Shown here: piece after piece, positions 1 through 6,323 of the stretch
Layout of the letters: each line of letters opens with the position of its first letter
How positions within the stretch are numbered: position 1 is the first letter of the stretch
Source of the DNA: JAGMCJ01 sp046761005
Lineage (GTDB): Archaea; Thermoplasmatota; Thermoplasmata; RBG-16-68-12; JAGMCJ01
DNA length: 12,634 bases
Assembly (NCBI GenBank): GCA_046761005.1
Contig: JBHIFI010000048.1
Location: 1-12,634 of the forward strand
Direction of reading: 5' to 3'
Position numbers and translations under genes: made by a program
The notes under the pieces: model-generated
Database searches by the model: none
What the model saw: only the letters and a program-made list of their open reading frames with translations
Told to the model about the DNA's origin: nothing

Positions 1-2590
1 CCGGCCGAGCAAGTCTTTCGGATAGGGAGAGAGCAAGCTCAAAACATTTTCTTGCCTGATCTGTCAGCCCCATTTCTTCGTAGAGATCCGCCGCCATCTT
101 GAAGGACCTCATGAGATCTGATGATGTGCCATGCTTTTCAATCCGCTCAAGATGAAGTCGAAGGAGCTCATCTGCTTTGCTAAGCTCTTCTCTCTCGTAA
201 TGGACAAAGGCTAGAGAAAGATCTATGAGCGCAACCATCCTGTTCTCTTCCAGGCGCTCAAAAATTTCTCTTGCGGAGTCGAGATATTCTTGAGCTCTTG
301 ACAGTTTCGGCATCTCGATATACACAGAGGCCGTATTGAAGAGAAGATATCCCTGGGTACGCAGATCGCCAATTCTCTGTGCGAACTTAATGGCACGCTC
401 ATAATACTCAAGAGCCGAATCGTTCTTCCCAAGGTGGTAGAGAGAGACACCCAAGCCATTGTAGGCGCTAGCAAGTCTCAGCACGTCCTGATTCTCCTCG
501 CAAATTTCAATAGCCTGCTTCTTTGCTTCGTACGACTGCTGGTGCAGGTTCTGGAGCGTGAGAAGTGTGCCTCTCGCCATAAAATACTCTGCTCTCTCGG
601 GTCGATTGGGATGCGCAGAGGTATAGTCATCTAGAAGATTCAGGACGGAGTATGCTTTATCGAAATCTGCCTGAAGGCCGTAAGCAAGAGCGATACTGAC
701 ATATATCCTGGTAACCACCGATGGCTTCGTCTGTTCTGTGATTTCTTTCTCTACCCTACTTAGGATTTCGAGAGCTTCAGCATCCTTTCCTTGTCTTCTC
801 AGGATTTCTCCAATCCTAGATGTCGCTTCAAGTTCGAGATTGCGGTCTCCTTCGTCCGCCAATATCTTCTCCGCTTTCTTGAGATTCTCCACAGCGTGCT
901 TCCATTTCCCAAGTAGATCGAGTATCCTTCCTTTAAGCAGGAAGACTTCTCCTACGAAGGTTCCCCATGTCTCGGGATCTTTCATTTCCCCGAGGATCTC
1001 TAGGAGATTATCAGAGTAACCCCCGCTTATGAGATCTTCTCCATAGAGCGCGACAAGCTCTGCGGCCTGCTCAAAAAGTCCACCTTTGACAAAATGATGT
1101 TGAGCTTCCAGGACTGACAGGGGATCAGAAAAATTGGAATAATAGTCTGCAGCGTTGTTATGATACTGATTTTTCCCTGAATCTGTGAGGCGGTTGTAGA
1201 AGAATTCTTTTAACATCTCGTGAACGGAATACTTGCCTTGGGTGTCTTCAGAAAGCAGTGACTGCGAAACCAGGGAGTCGATTACACCGTAGTCGAGCTT
1301 TTCGTCCGCGAAAAACGCGCTTGCACTGACAGGATTCCTGAAGACTGATGCGATGGACATCGCCGTCTTCTCTTTCTCACTCAGCTTGGAGGAAATCTCT
1401 TGTTCCAGGAATTTCTCTATATCGCCGGAAATGATTTGAGTAGTGGAATCCACTAGCTCGAGGAATAGGGGATGGCCGTCCGTTTTCTCTATTATATTAT
1501 CAAAAACAGACCTGGAGAGTTTACGTGAGGATAGGAACTCTTGACATTCTTTGGCCGAGAGACCGCCAAGTTCCATCTCTACTACATGCTTTCCGACCGT
1601 AACATCACGCCTGCCATAGAAAGGAGGAATCCTTCTTCCCAAAACTATCATCTTGAAGTTATTGGAGGCTCCGAGAAAGTCCTTGGAACATTCGAGAAAG
1701 TTAAGCACTTCGCCCTTTGCGAACTGACAATCATCAAGTACGAGGATACCTTCGAGACCTCTGAGAGACTCCTCAAGAATAAGGCCTACTTCGTCCACGT
1801 CTAACTCCTTGTTGGATTCCAAGTAGAATCTCAGATCGTTCCTCTCTAGCTCGCTAAGGAGCTTTGAAAGACTTAGCAGGAGGCCTCGAAGTGTTGTCCA
1901 TTTCTTGAGTTGGTAATAGAAAAGATTGGTCTTACCCTTCTTCTCTTTTAGAATCTTCGTTGCGAGAATGCTCTTGCCGATACCCGCAATTCCCTTGATT
2001 GCCATAATCTTCTGTTCTTCAGAGTTCAAGAAACCTCTGATCCTCTCTAGCTCCCTGCGCCTGCCAAAGAATCTGTGTAGTTTGGGAAGCTTAGAGGTGT
2101 ATGCGACAAGCTTCCTTTTCTTTTTGACCTTTTTTTGATAGCTCGCTAGGTCGAAGAGCGATTTGCGAGTGTGAGTGATGACATCTAGGAGCGTGGATCC
2201 GTCATCGAGGATCCTCGGAACTTCCTCCAGTCTTACCGTTCTTGTCGCTCGTGAAAGCTCGCGCAGAGTAATCACCTCACTCCCTGTTTTGACTTCCACG
2301 CGTCTTGCGTAATCCATCCCTCGGGAGGTCAGGAAGTAGCACGTTCTTCTCCTTTTTCCTCCTTGTATGTGTCTCAATTCGGCGCGAACGAGCCCGTCAT
2401 CTACTAATGGACCCATGACTTGCGACACTTGGCTCCTTCTTATCTCCAGGGCTCTTGCTATTCCTGATTGCGTGAGAGAGAGGGGAAGCTGTGGCTGATC
2501 GCTGAGACCAATGTAATTGTCCAGGTAGAGGAGAATTCTGTCCTTGATCTGTAAGAGGTATTTCTTTGTGTAATATTTCCTTCTGGTCAT
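1..2590 (-). CDS. STAND-type ATPase regulator with winged helix and TPR repeats, partial at left edge
   Basis: The reverse strand is open from the ATG at 2590 to base 1 with no stop, giving 863 residues of an unfinished protein. Residues 10-100 form a winged-helix DNA-binding domain (SQVSQVMGPLVDDGLVRAE, then the basic wing GGKRRRT). A lysine-rich linker follows (152-160). The nucleotide-binding domain has Walker A GIAGIGKS (200-207), Walker B ILVLDD (282-287), a sensor-like strand MIVLGRR (314-320) and the STAND/NB-ARC motif GHPLFL (372-377). A second winged-helix-like region covers about 400-470. From about 490 to the edge the chain is helical with TPR-like units, clearest at LASAYNGLGVSLYHLGK (706-722). 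This is the general plan of MalT/AfsR-like signal-responsive ATPases: TPRs sense, the ATPase switches, the winged helix binds DNA. The ligand and target genes are unknown. A GC-rich stem and GAGGGGG sequence lie just before the ATG. Confidence in the architecture is high; the role is inferred. Confidence 0.9.
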   Translation of the reverse strand, partial: MTRRKYYTKKYLLQIKDRILLYLDNYIGLSDQPQLPLSLTQSGIARALEIRRSQVSQVMGPLVDDGLVRAELRHIQGGKRRRTCYFLTSRGMDYARRVEVKTGSEVITLRELSRATRTVRLEEVPRILDDGSTLLDVITHTRKSLFDLASYQKKVKKKRKLVAYTSKLPKLHRFFGRRRELERIRGFLNSEEQKIMAIKGIAGIGKSILATKILKEKKGKTNLFYYQLKKWTTLRGLLLSLSKLLSELERNDLRFYLESNKELDVDEVGLILEESLRGLEGILVLDDCQFAKGEVLNFLECSKDFLGASNNFKMIVLGRRIPPFYGRRDVTVGKHVVEMELGGLSAKECQEFLSSRKLSRSVFDNIIEKTDGHPLFLELVDSTTQIISGDIEKFLEQEISSKLSEKEKTAMSIASVFRNPVSASAFFADEKLDYGVIDSLVSQSLLSEDTQGKYSVHEMLKEFFYNRLTDSGKNQYHNNAADYYSNFSDPLSVLEAQHHFVKGGLFEQAAELVALYGEDLISGGYSDNLLEILGEMKDPETWGTFVGEVFLLKGRILDLLGKWKHAVENLKKAEKILADEGDRNLELEATSRIGEILRRQGKDAEALEILSRVEKEITEQTKPSVVTRIYVSIALAYGLQADFDKAYSVLNLLDDYTSAHPNRPERAEYFMARGTLLTLQNLHQQSYEAKKQAIEICEENQDVLRLASAYNGLGVSLYHLGKNDSALEYYERAIKFAQRIGDLRTQGYLLFNTASVYIEMPKLSRAQEYLDSAREIFERLEENRMVALIDLSLAFVHYEREELSKADELLRLHLERIEKHGTSSDLMRSFKMAADLYEEMGLTDQARKCFELALSLSERLARP

Positions 2591-2598
2591 TTTCCTAG

Positions 2599-2615
2599 CC
2601 CCCTCGCTGGGGTGA
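2599..2615 (-). promoter_or_regulatory. GC-rich stem-loop and Shine-Dalgarno-like region before the STAND gene
   Basis: The reverse strand reads CCCC-AGCGA-GGGGG, followed by CTAGGAAA and the ATG at 2590. The 4-bp G/C stem uses the same G-rich run that would act as the ribosome-binding site, so translation could be damped by the fold. The stem is short, and this is inference from sequence only. Confidence 0.25.
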
Positions 2616-2647
2616 TATTCCTAGCTCTATTAGAACCTTTGGAAGAA

Positions 2648-2674
2648 TCTACATGTAGAAGCTACGTTATAATA
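2648..2674 (-). promoter_or_regulatory. Putative promoter and palindromic operator of the STAND regulator gene
   Basis: On the reverse strand TATTATAA (2674 to 2667) resembles an archaeal TATA box. It is followed by a perfect 12-bp palindrome TCTACATGTAGA (2648-2659), which would lie between the TATA box and a start site near 2645, a place where a repressor could block polymerase. The TATA-like sequence is close to symmetrical, so it could instead serve the rightward gene at 2757 with a leader of about 60 nt. Direction is therefore uncertain. Confidence 0.35.
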
Positions 2675-2756
2675 GACACCACAACCTTACCGCTGACAAA
2701 GGTAAACGGAGGAACCTCAAATCTCTAGCGGACGACCGAAGTCATCGAAGAAATTG

Positions 2757-3188
2757 ATGCTTTTCAACGAGATGAAGCCTTCTATGAGCTTCGAGTATTT
2801 TCATCAATGTGTCTCCAGCGGATTCCCAGGTCTCTGCATCACTCGCAAGACACCATACGAGATTGTAAGCAAATACGACTTGGGAGGAGCTGAATACAGA
2901 AACATTGAAGGCGAAGCAGGGTACCGTCCCATTAACCCGCAAGATTTGGGTCAGATCGAGAATGCCATAGAGGAATTCGCCACGGAGAACGAGAAACCCG
3001 TGTTCTTGATCGATGGATTCGACTATCTTATCGCGCTCAATAGCATCGACAAGGTTATGGGTTTCCTAGAAAGAATTCGACATACATTGGAAGAGCATGG
3101 GGGGTCTCTCTTGACATCTCTCGATTTGGGTACTTTCAATAGCAGAGAAAGCACCAGAATAGCTACGTGTTTTGATGAAGTGAAGTGA
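2757..3188 (+). CDS. Stand-alone DUF835 domain protein
   Basis: The 143-residue product matches the DUF835 family from end to end: a start resembling the usual segment before GLCITRKTP, a central acidic hydrophobic strand VFLIDGFDYLI followed by helix NSIDKVMGFLERI, and a final strand GGSLLTSLDLGTF with a closing helix. DUF835 is common in Thermoplasmata and Thermococci, often fused to sensor or histidine-kinase-like modules. Its fold resembles RecA/KaiC-like cores, but no Walker A motif is visible here, so ATPase activity is unlikely. This copy has no fused receptor, transmembrane or output domain. TTG at 2754 directly precedes ATG 2757 and could be used, but the ATG is the simpler start. 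The frame is open back to a TAA at 2703 without another good start. The gene is divergent from the STAND regulator and followed 125 bp later by a zinc-ribbon gene. Function is unknown; a signalling role is inferred from the family. Confidence 0.82.
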   Translation: MLFNEMKPSMSFEYFHQCVSSGFPGLCITRKTPYEIVSKYDLGGAEYRNIEGEAGYRPINPQDLGQIENAIEEFATENEKPVFLIDGFDYLIALNSIDKVMGFLERIRHTLEEHGGSLLTSLDLGTFNSRESTRIATCFDEVK

Positions 3189-3313
3189 TTATTGCCGCCA
3201 GTACAGTTACGGCTATCGGATGACTGAGCGGATCCATGTGCATCAAATCTTATTATCAAAAATAGGAACAACGTCGAAAGGCTTTTCATAGAACACCCCG
3301 AAATCCGAAGCAA

Positions 3314-3547
3314 ATGGTGGAGAACGACGTGGAGGATGATTTCGTTATATGCCCTCTTTGCTACTGTCCTTTCAATCCAATGATTGAAGAATGTCCCGAG
3401 TGCGATGGTCCCTCAACGAGAGGAAAAACCGATCTCCCGGAGTCGAATTGCGAGGATGCAGCTGAGCACTCGAGCCGCTACAAACGCCTCTTGGGTCTGG
3501 TCTCGAATCTCTTTCGAAGATTCCTCTTCTTGCCAAGCGATAAATGA
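3314..3547 (+). CDS. Small zinc-ribbon protein, function unknown
   Basis: The 77-residue product starts with an acidic segment and then a compact zinc-ribbon motif CPLCYCPFNPMIEECPEC, with four cysteines as CxxC plus CxxC about 12 residues apart and one extra cysteine. An acidic, polar linker follows, then a basic amphipathic helix near residues 55-72 (YKRLLGLVSNLFRRFLFL) that could dock on a membrane or a partner. No catalytic domain is present. Archaeal proteins of this kind are often adaptors or parts of transcription or signalling complexes, but I do not recognise a named family. Two other plus or minus frames across the region are open for 60-95 codons; the paired CxxC knuckles and the ATG start favour this frame. 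A stem-loop lies right behind the stop codon. Confidence 0.65.
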   Translation: MVENDVEDDFVICPLCYCPFNPMIEECPECDGPSTRGKTDLPESNCEDAAEHSSRYKRLLGLVSNLFRRFLFLPSDK

Positions 3548-3570
3548 AAGGGGGAACTGCCTGTCCCCTT
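3548..3570 (+). terminator. Possible stem-loop after the zinc-ribbon gene
   Basis: AAGGGG (3548-3553) pairs with CCCCTT (3565-3570) around an 11-nt loop, starting one base after the stop codon of the zinc-ribbon gene. No clear T-run follows, so it may be a 3' stabilising hairpin rather than a terminator. It could separate this gene from the heat-shock promoter downstream. Confidence 0.35.
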
Positions 3571-3683
3571 GCATATTCTATGGTTAGTGCTTCTTTGAGA
3601 GAAAACGAGAAGAAAACTCTATTGCGGATAGCGAAATCTCGCGCATGCGAACGTCGCAAATTCGAAAGGCTCTTATAGGGAAG

Positions 3684-3723
3684 TAGATATATGTACGTAG
3701 GGTTGTTAACCCTAAGTTAACAA
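3684..3723 (+). promoter_or_regulatory. hsp20 promoter with perfect inverted-repeat operator
   Basis: TAGATATATG (3684-3693) fits an archaeal TATA box. Behind it is a perfect inverted repeat, TTGTTAAC (3703-3710), spacer CCTAA, GTTAACAA (3716-3723), which would cover the expected start site about 25 bp after the TATA centre. In Archaeoglobus fulgidus the heat-shock regulator HSR1 binds CTAAC-N5-GTTAG at an operon that contains hsp20. The inner TAAC-N5-GTTA core and the 5-bp spacer are the same here. The wHTH gene two positions downstream is the natural candidate for binding it. Confidence 0.72.
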
Positions 3724-3746
3724 TGCGCCGCAGCTATGCTCGAAAA

Positions 3747-3752
3747 GGAGGT
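3747..3752 (+). promoter_or_regulatory. Ribosome-binding site of hsp20 that decides the start
   Basis: GGAGGT precedes two adjacent in-frame ATG codons at 3755 and 3758. Its spacing is 2 nt to the first and 5 nt to the second, so 3758 is the better start. Confidence 0.7.
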
Positions 3753-3757
3753 ATATG

Positions 3758-4339
3758 ATGAGCTGGAGAAGAAAGAAAAGAGATGATTGGTGGAGATCCT
3801 GGTTCTTCGATGAGGACTTCGACGATATATTCCTAGATGTCGAGGAGAACTTCAGGCGAATTCAGGAACAGATGAACAGATTGATGAGGCAAATGGCCAA
3901 GGGTAATTTTCCTGCTCCGGAAGAGGGCGGGCCGTTTGTCTACGGATTCTCTCTTAAAATGGGACCTGATGGAAAGCCTGAGATCCAGGAATTTGGAAAC
4001 ACTAGGCTCTGGTCGGGGCCTGGGATGCAGAAATTGGCAGGTAAGCCCCAAATCTCTGCGAGAGAACCAGTGACGGATGTCATCATTGGAAAAGATGAGA
4101 TCTCGGTGACTTTCGAAATGCCAGGAGTGGAAAAGGACGCCATCGACCTCGACGTTTCCGATGACAGTGTGACCATCGAGGCAAAAACGGAGGAAAGGAC
4201 CTACAAGAAGGAGGTTGAGCTTCCTCAAGTGGTGAACTCTGAGAAAGCAAAAGCAACCTATCACAATGGCGTTCTCGAAGTCGTGGCACCTCTAGTCAAG
4301 AAAAAAGAACGCAAAGGAAAGCGAGTAGAGGTGGAGTAG
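3758..4339 (+). CDS. hsp20: Small heat shock protein Hsp20/alpha-crystallin family
   Basis: The 193-residue product is an ATP-independent holdase chaperone that binds unfolding proteins as a cytosolic oligomer. The N-terminal region is charged and aromatic (WWRSWFF, then helix EENFRRIQEQMNRLMRQM near 29-46). It carries the segment GPFVYGFSLKMGPDGKPEI (58-76), typical of this archaeal Hsp20 subgroup. The alpha-crystallin domain covers about 103-182, with FEMPGVEKDAIDLDV and the signature ATYHNGVLEV (166-175). The tail ends in RVEVE, whose V-x-V matches the I-x-I/V oligomerisation motif. Length is slightly above the usual 140-170 because of the long N-terminus. It is the first gene of a likely heat-shock operon: a regulator gene starts 16 bp after its stop, and an inverted-repeat operator lies in the promoter. 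Heat induction is inferred from this layout. Confidence 0.96.
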   Translation: MSWRRKKRDDWWRSWFFDEDFDDIFLDVEENFRRIQEQMNRLMRQMAKGNFPAPEEGGPFVYGFSLKMGPDGKPEIQEFGNTRLWSGPGMQKLAGKPQISAREPVTDVIIGKDEISVTFEMPGVEKDAIDLDVSDDSVTIEAKTEERTYKKEVELPQVVNSEKAKATYHNGVLEVVAPLVKKKERKGKRVEVE

Positions 4340-4355
4340 AACAGGTCGATCCCAT

Positions 4356-5021
4356 ATGGTCGAACCAACTCTTGATGAGTTACTCAAGGTTCTGGAAAAT
4401 CCATTGCGAAGGAGGATACTCGCAAAGATCGCCAAAGAAAGGCACTACCCTCTTCAGCTCTCTAGAGAGCTTCGCGTGAGCCAGCAGGCTATCACTAAGC
4501 ATCTTCAGATACTAGAGAGGTACGGCCTGGTCAAGTGCGAGAGAGAACCCAGTACTCTCGGCGGGCCCGAAAGAAAGAACTACTGCAACATCAGACATCT
4601 CTCTCTGACAATCGACGTTGGTCCAAGCCTATTCAGCACGGAATTTCGGTCTCTTGCCGGCGACGCAAGGATTTCGGGTGACTTCAAGGAGTACAAGGAA
4701 AGGATCAAGGTCGCCTTGAAAGAGAACGACCCCAAAATCAGGTTGAGAAAGATATCGCAGGTTGCCAAAGAAATGGATAGCCTTATGGAAGAGCTGGAAG
4801 ACAAGCGCGTCAGCCTCTTGAAGCTGAAGGACACAGCTCTAAGTGTTGCATACTCAGCCGTTGAGGAAATATCGAGCGATTACAACGAGCGAAGGGTTCT
4901 CTATCATCTAATCAACGAAAAGGATATGAGGGTGGACGCATTGTCGGAGAGCCTAGACCTTAGGGAAGAGTCCTTGAGAGAGATTCTAAGCAAGCTGAGG
5001 GAGGAGGAATTGCTCCCATGA
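4356..5021 (+). CDS. ArsR-like winged-helix regulator, candidate heat-shock repressor
   Basis: The 221-residue protein starts with an ArsR-type winged helix (about 8-85): NPLRRRILAKIA, the recognition-helix region VSQQAITKHLQILERYGLV (41-59), and a wing with GGPERKNYC (69-77). The wing motif is common in archaeal regulators of this type. Residues 110-175 are predicted to be a charged helical linker suited to dimerisation. The C-terminus (177-220) looks like a second HTH (RRVLYHLINEKDMRVDALSE, then a helix of LREILSKL type). There is no cysteine metal site of the classical ArsR kind. It lies 16 bp behind hsp20 and overlaps rpoK by 4 bp, so the three genes are probably one transcript. By analogy with Archaeoglobus HSR1 and Pyrococcus Phr, it probably represses its own operon through the inverted repeat upstream of hsp20. 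The DNA-binding assignment is strong; the heat-shock role is inferred from context. Confidence 0.85.
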   Translation: MVEPTLDELLKVLENPLRRRILAKIAKERHYPLQLSRELRVSQQAITKHLQILERYGLVKCEREPSTLGGPERKNYCNIRHLSLTIDVGPSLFSTEFRSLAGDARISGDFKEYKERIKVALKENDPKIRLRKISQVAKEMDSLMEELEDKRVSLLKLKDTALSVAYSAVEEISSDYNERRVLYHLINEKDMRVDALSESLDLREESLREILSKLREEELLP

Positions 5022-5203
5022 AGGAGTCTATCAGGTACACGAGGTTCGAGAAAGCAAGGATCATTGGCGCCAGGGCACTTCAAATTGATATGGGAGCTCC
5101 CGTGCTGATAAATCTGCCAAGGGGTGAGATCGACCCCATAAGTATCGCTGAATTGGAATTCGAGAAGGGGATTATTCCCATAACGGTGAAAAGAGAGTTG
5201 TAG
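5018..5203 (+). CDS. rpoK: DNA-directed RNA polymerase subunit K (Rpo6, omega/RPB6 homologue)
   Basis: The 61-residue product is the size of archaeal Rpo6 and carries its hallmark segment RYTRFEKARIIGARALQI (6-23), then MGAPVLI, and ends with the family's IAELEFEKGIIPITVKREL. Rpo6 corresponds to bacterial omega and to the C-terminal core of eukaryotic RPB6; it clamps the largest subunit and helps assembly of the polymerase. The ATG overlaps the stop of the upstream regulator as ATGA, which implies translational coupling. In many euryarchaea rpoK follows rpoN (Rpo10), but here it lies at the end of an hsp20-regulator pair. No frameshift or missing key segment is visible. Confidence 0.96.
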   Translation: MKESIRYTRFEKARIIGARALQIDMGAPVLINLPRGEIDPISIAELEFEKGIIPITVKREL

Positions 5204-5323
5204 GATAGCATTGTCCAGGATCGGTGGTGATTCTCAGGCTGGCCGCAAGTAGTCTAAGCGCATATCCACATCCGCTGAGAGTTGTGCACAAATCTTAAGT
5301 GTTTGTGAGGGGTTGGCAACCCG
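5204..5323 (+). promoter_or_regulatory. rpoK-mvk intergenic region with TATA-like element and palindromes
   Basis: This 120-bp gap holds no gene I can support. AAATCTTAAG (5290-5299) could be a weak TATA box for mvk; the start site would then be within a few bases of the ATG at 5324, giving a leaderless or nearly leaderless mRNA. The palindrome TTGTGCACAA (5282-5291) abuts it. A hairpin GGGTT-GGC-AACCC (5310-5322) touches the start codon. These could be operator sites, but nothing proves that. No T-rich terminator follows rpoK. Confidence 0.35.
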
Positions 5324-6250
5324 ATGGTAGAGTGTTCTGCCCCAGGAAAACTCATTCTCTTTGGCGAACATGCCGTTGTTTTTGGAGAGCCAGCTCTTTC
5401 GATTGCTGTGGATCTTAGAGTGAGAATGAGAGCCGAGAGGTCCAGCGCATTCGAGGTCAATGGCGAAAGCATCAACCGCAGGAAATATCGATACATCAAA
5501 AGCTCAATTGAAGAGGTTTGGCGGGGGGACCCAATTGCTTTTCAGGTAGACACCGAGCTACCAGTTGCCGCTGGCCTAGGCTCGTCAGCGGCCGTGACTG
5601 TCTCCACACTCGGGGCACTTCTTCAACTACAAGGGAGATTCAATCCAGTTTCCATTGCTCAGAATGGCTTTCAGGTAGAGCTGAAGGTTCAGGGAAATGC
5701 AAGTCCGATAGACACAACGACATCCACGCATGGCGGTGGTATTCTGGTGGACGAGAGCGCTGGCCCCGGTCTCCTTTGGAGTCTTTCCAGAAATGACAAT
5801 AAATGGTTTCTTCATGACTGTCCATTGCCAGAACTGAATCTTGTAGTTGGAAATACTGGGATAAAAGCGGAAACCGGCCCCCTCGTTCACAACGTGAAGG
5901 AATTGGTTGGCGGAAGCCGAGTTGTACGCGGTCATATAAGGGAAATTGGTCGAATCACTCAGCAGGGAAAAGCAGCTTTGCAGGAGGGAGACTTCTCTCT
6001 AGCGGGCAAGCTGATGAACCAGAATCACATGCTTCTGAATGCTTTGGGAGTGGGTCATCCTTCTCTGGAGAAGCTGATATCTGCATGTGAAGGCCTATCC
6101 TATGGAGCGAAGTTGACAGGGGCAGGTGGCGGTGGAAGCATGATTGCTCTTACGGAAGAACCCGAGGAACTAGCTAAGAGAATCAGAGATGCGGGGGGAG
6201 AGCCGTACGTAGTGAAATACAGTCGCGAAGGCGTTCGTTTGGAGGTTTGA
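5324..6250 (+). CDS. mvk: Mevalonate kinase (GHMP family)
   Basis: The 308-residue enzyme phosphorylates mevalonate with ATP at the 5-hydroxyl, feeding the isoprenoid route to archaeal membrane lipids. All three GHMP motifs are present: SAPGKLILFGEHAVV (5-19), the phosphate loop LPVAAGLGSSAAVT (79-92), and the C-terminal KLTGAGGGGSMIAL (263-276). The likely catalytic aspartate is D130 in NASPIDTTTSTHGG, matching the ASPLDT-type variant seen in other archaeal mevalonate kinases. Length is normal for archaea (about 300). These features argue against the Thermoplasma mevalonate-3-kinase, which resembles diphosphomevalonate decarboxylase. It lies 120 bp after rpoK and just upstream of hutI. In many euryarchaea mvk belongs to the rpoN-rpoK-eno-rps2-memo cluster with isopentenyl phosphate kinase next; here only rpoK and mvk of that block remain. 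Confidence 0.95.
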   Translation: MVECSAPGKLILFGEHAVVFGEPALSIAVDLRVRMRAERSSAFEVNGESINRRKYRYIKSSIEEVWRGDPIAFQVDTELPVAAGLGSSAAVTVSTLGALLQLQGRFNPVSIAQNGFQVELKVQGNASPIDTTTSTHGGGILVDESAGPGLLWSLSRNDNKWFLHDCPLPELNLVVGNTGIKAETGPLVHNVKELVGGSRVVRGHIREIGRITQQGKAALQEGDFSLAGKLMNQNHMLLNALGVGHPSLEKLISACEGLSYGAKLTGAGGGGSMIALTEEPEELAKRIRDAGGEPYVVKYSREGVRLEV

Positions 6251-6323
6251 GGGAATGAGAGTAAAACCCCACAAGATAATGCTCCCCAAGGGGCTCGTAA
6301 CGCTTCCTACCAAGGAGCGGGTG

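Noticed and set aside
738..1019. Plus-strand ORF of 93 codons inside the STAND gene
   Set aside because: It is antisense to the continuous 863-codon reverse frame that carries the Walker and TPR motifs, and its serine/arginine-rich product looks like no protein family.
3384..3587. Alternative plus-strand ORF over the zinc-ribbon gene
   Set aside because: It has no motif, whereas the other frame encodes paired CxxC knuckles and starts with a suitable ATG.
3833..4264. Reverse-strand ORF of 143 codons opposite hsp20
   Set aside because: It is the shadow of the Hsp20 alpha-crystallin domain and lacks its own start signals or motifs.
5204..5323. Possible tRNA or small RNA in the rpoK-mvk gap
   Set aside because: TCTCAG (5232) and CTGAGA (5275) could pair, but there is no cloverleaf, TψC-like motif or conserved RNA family that I recognise.
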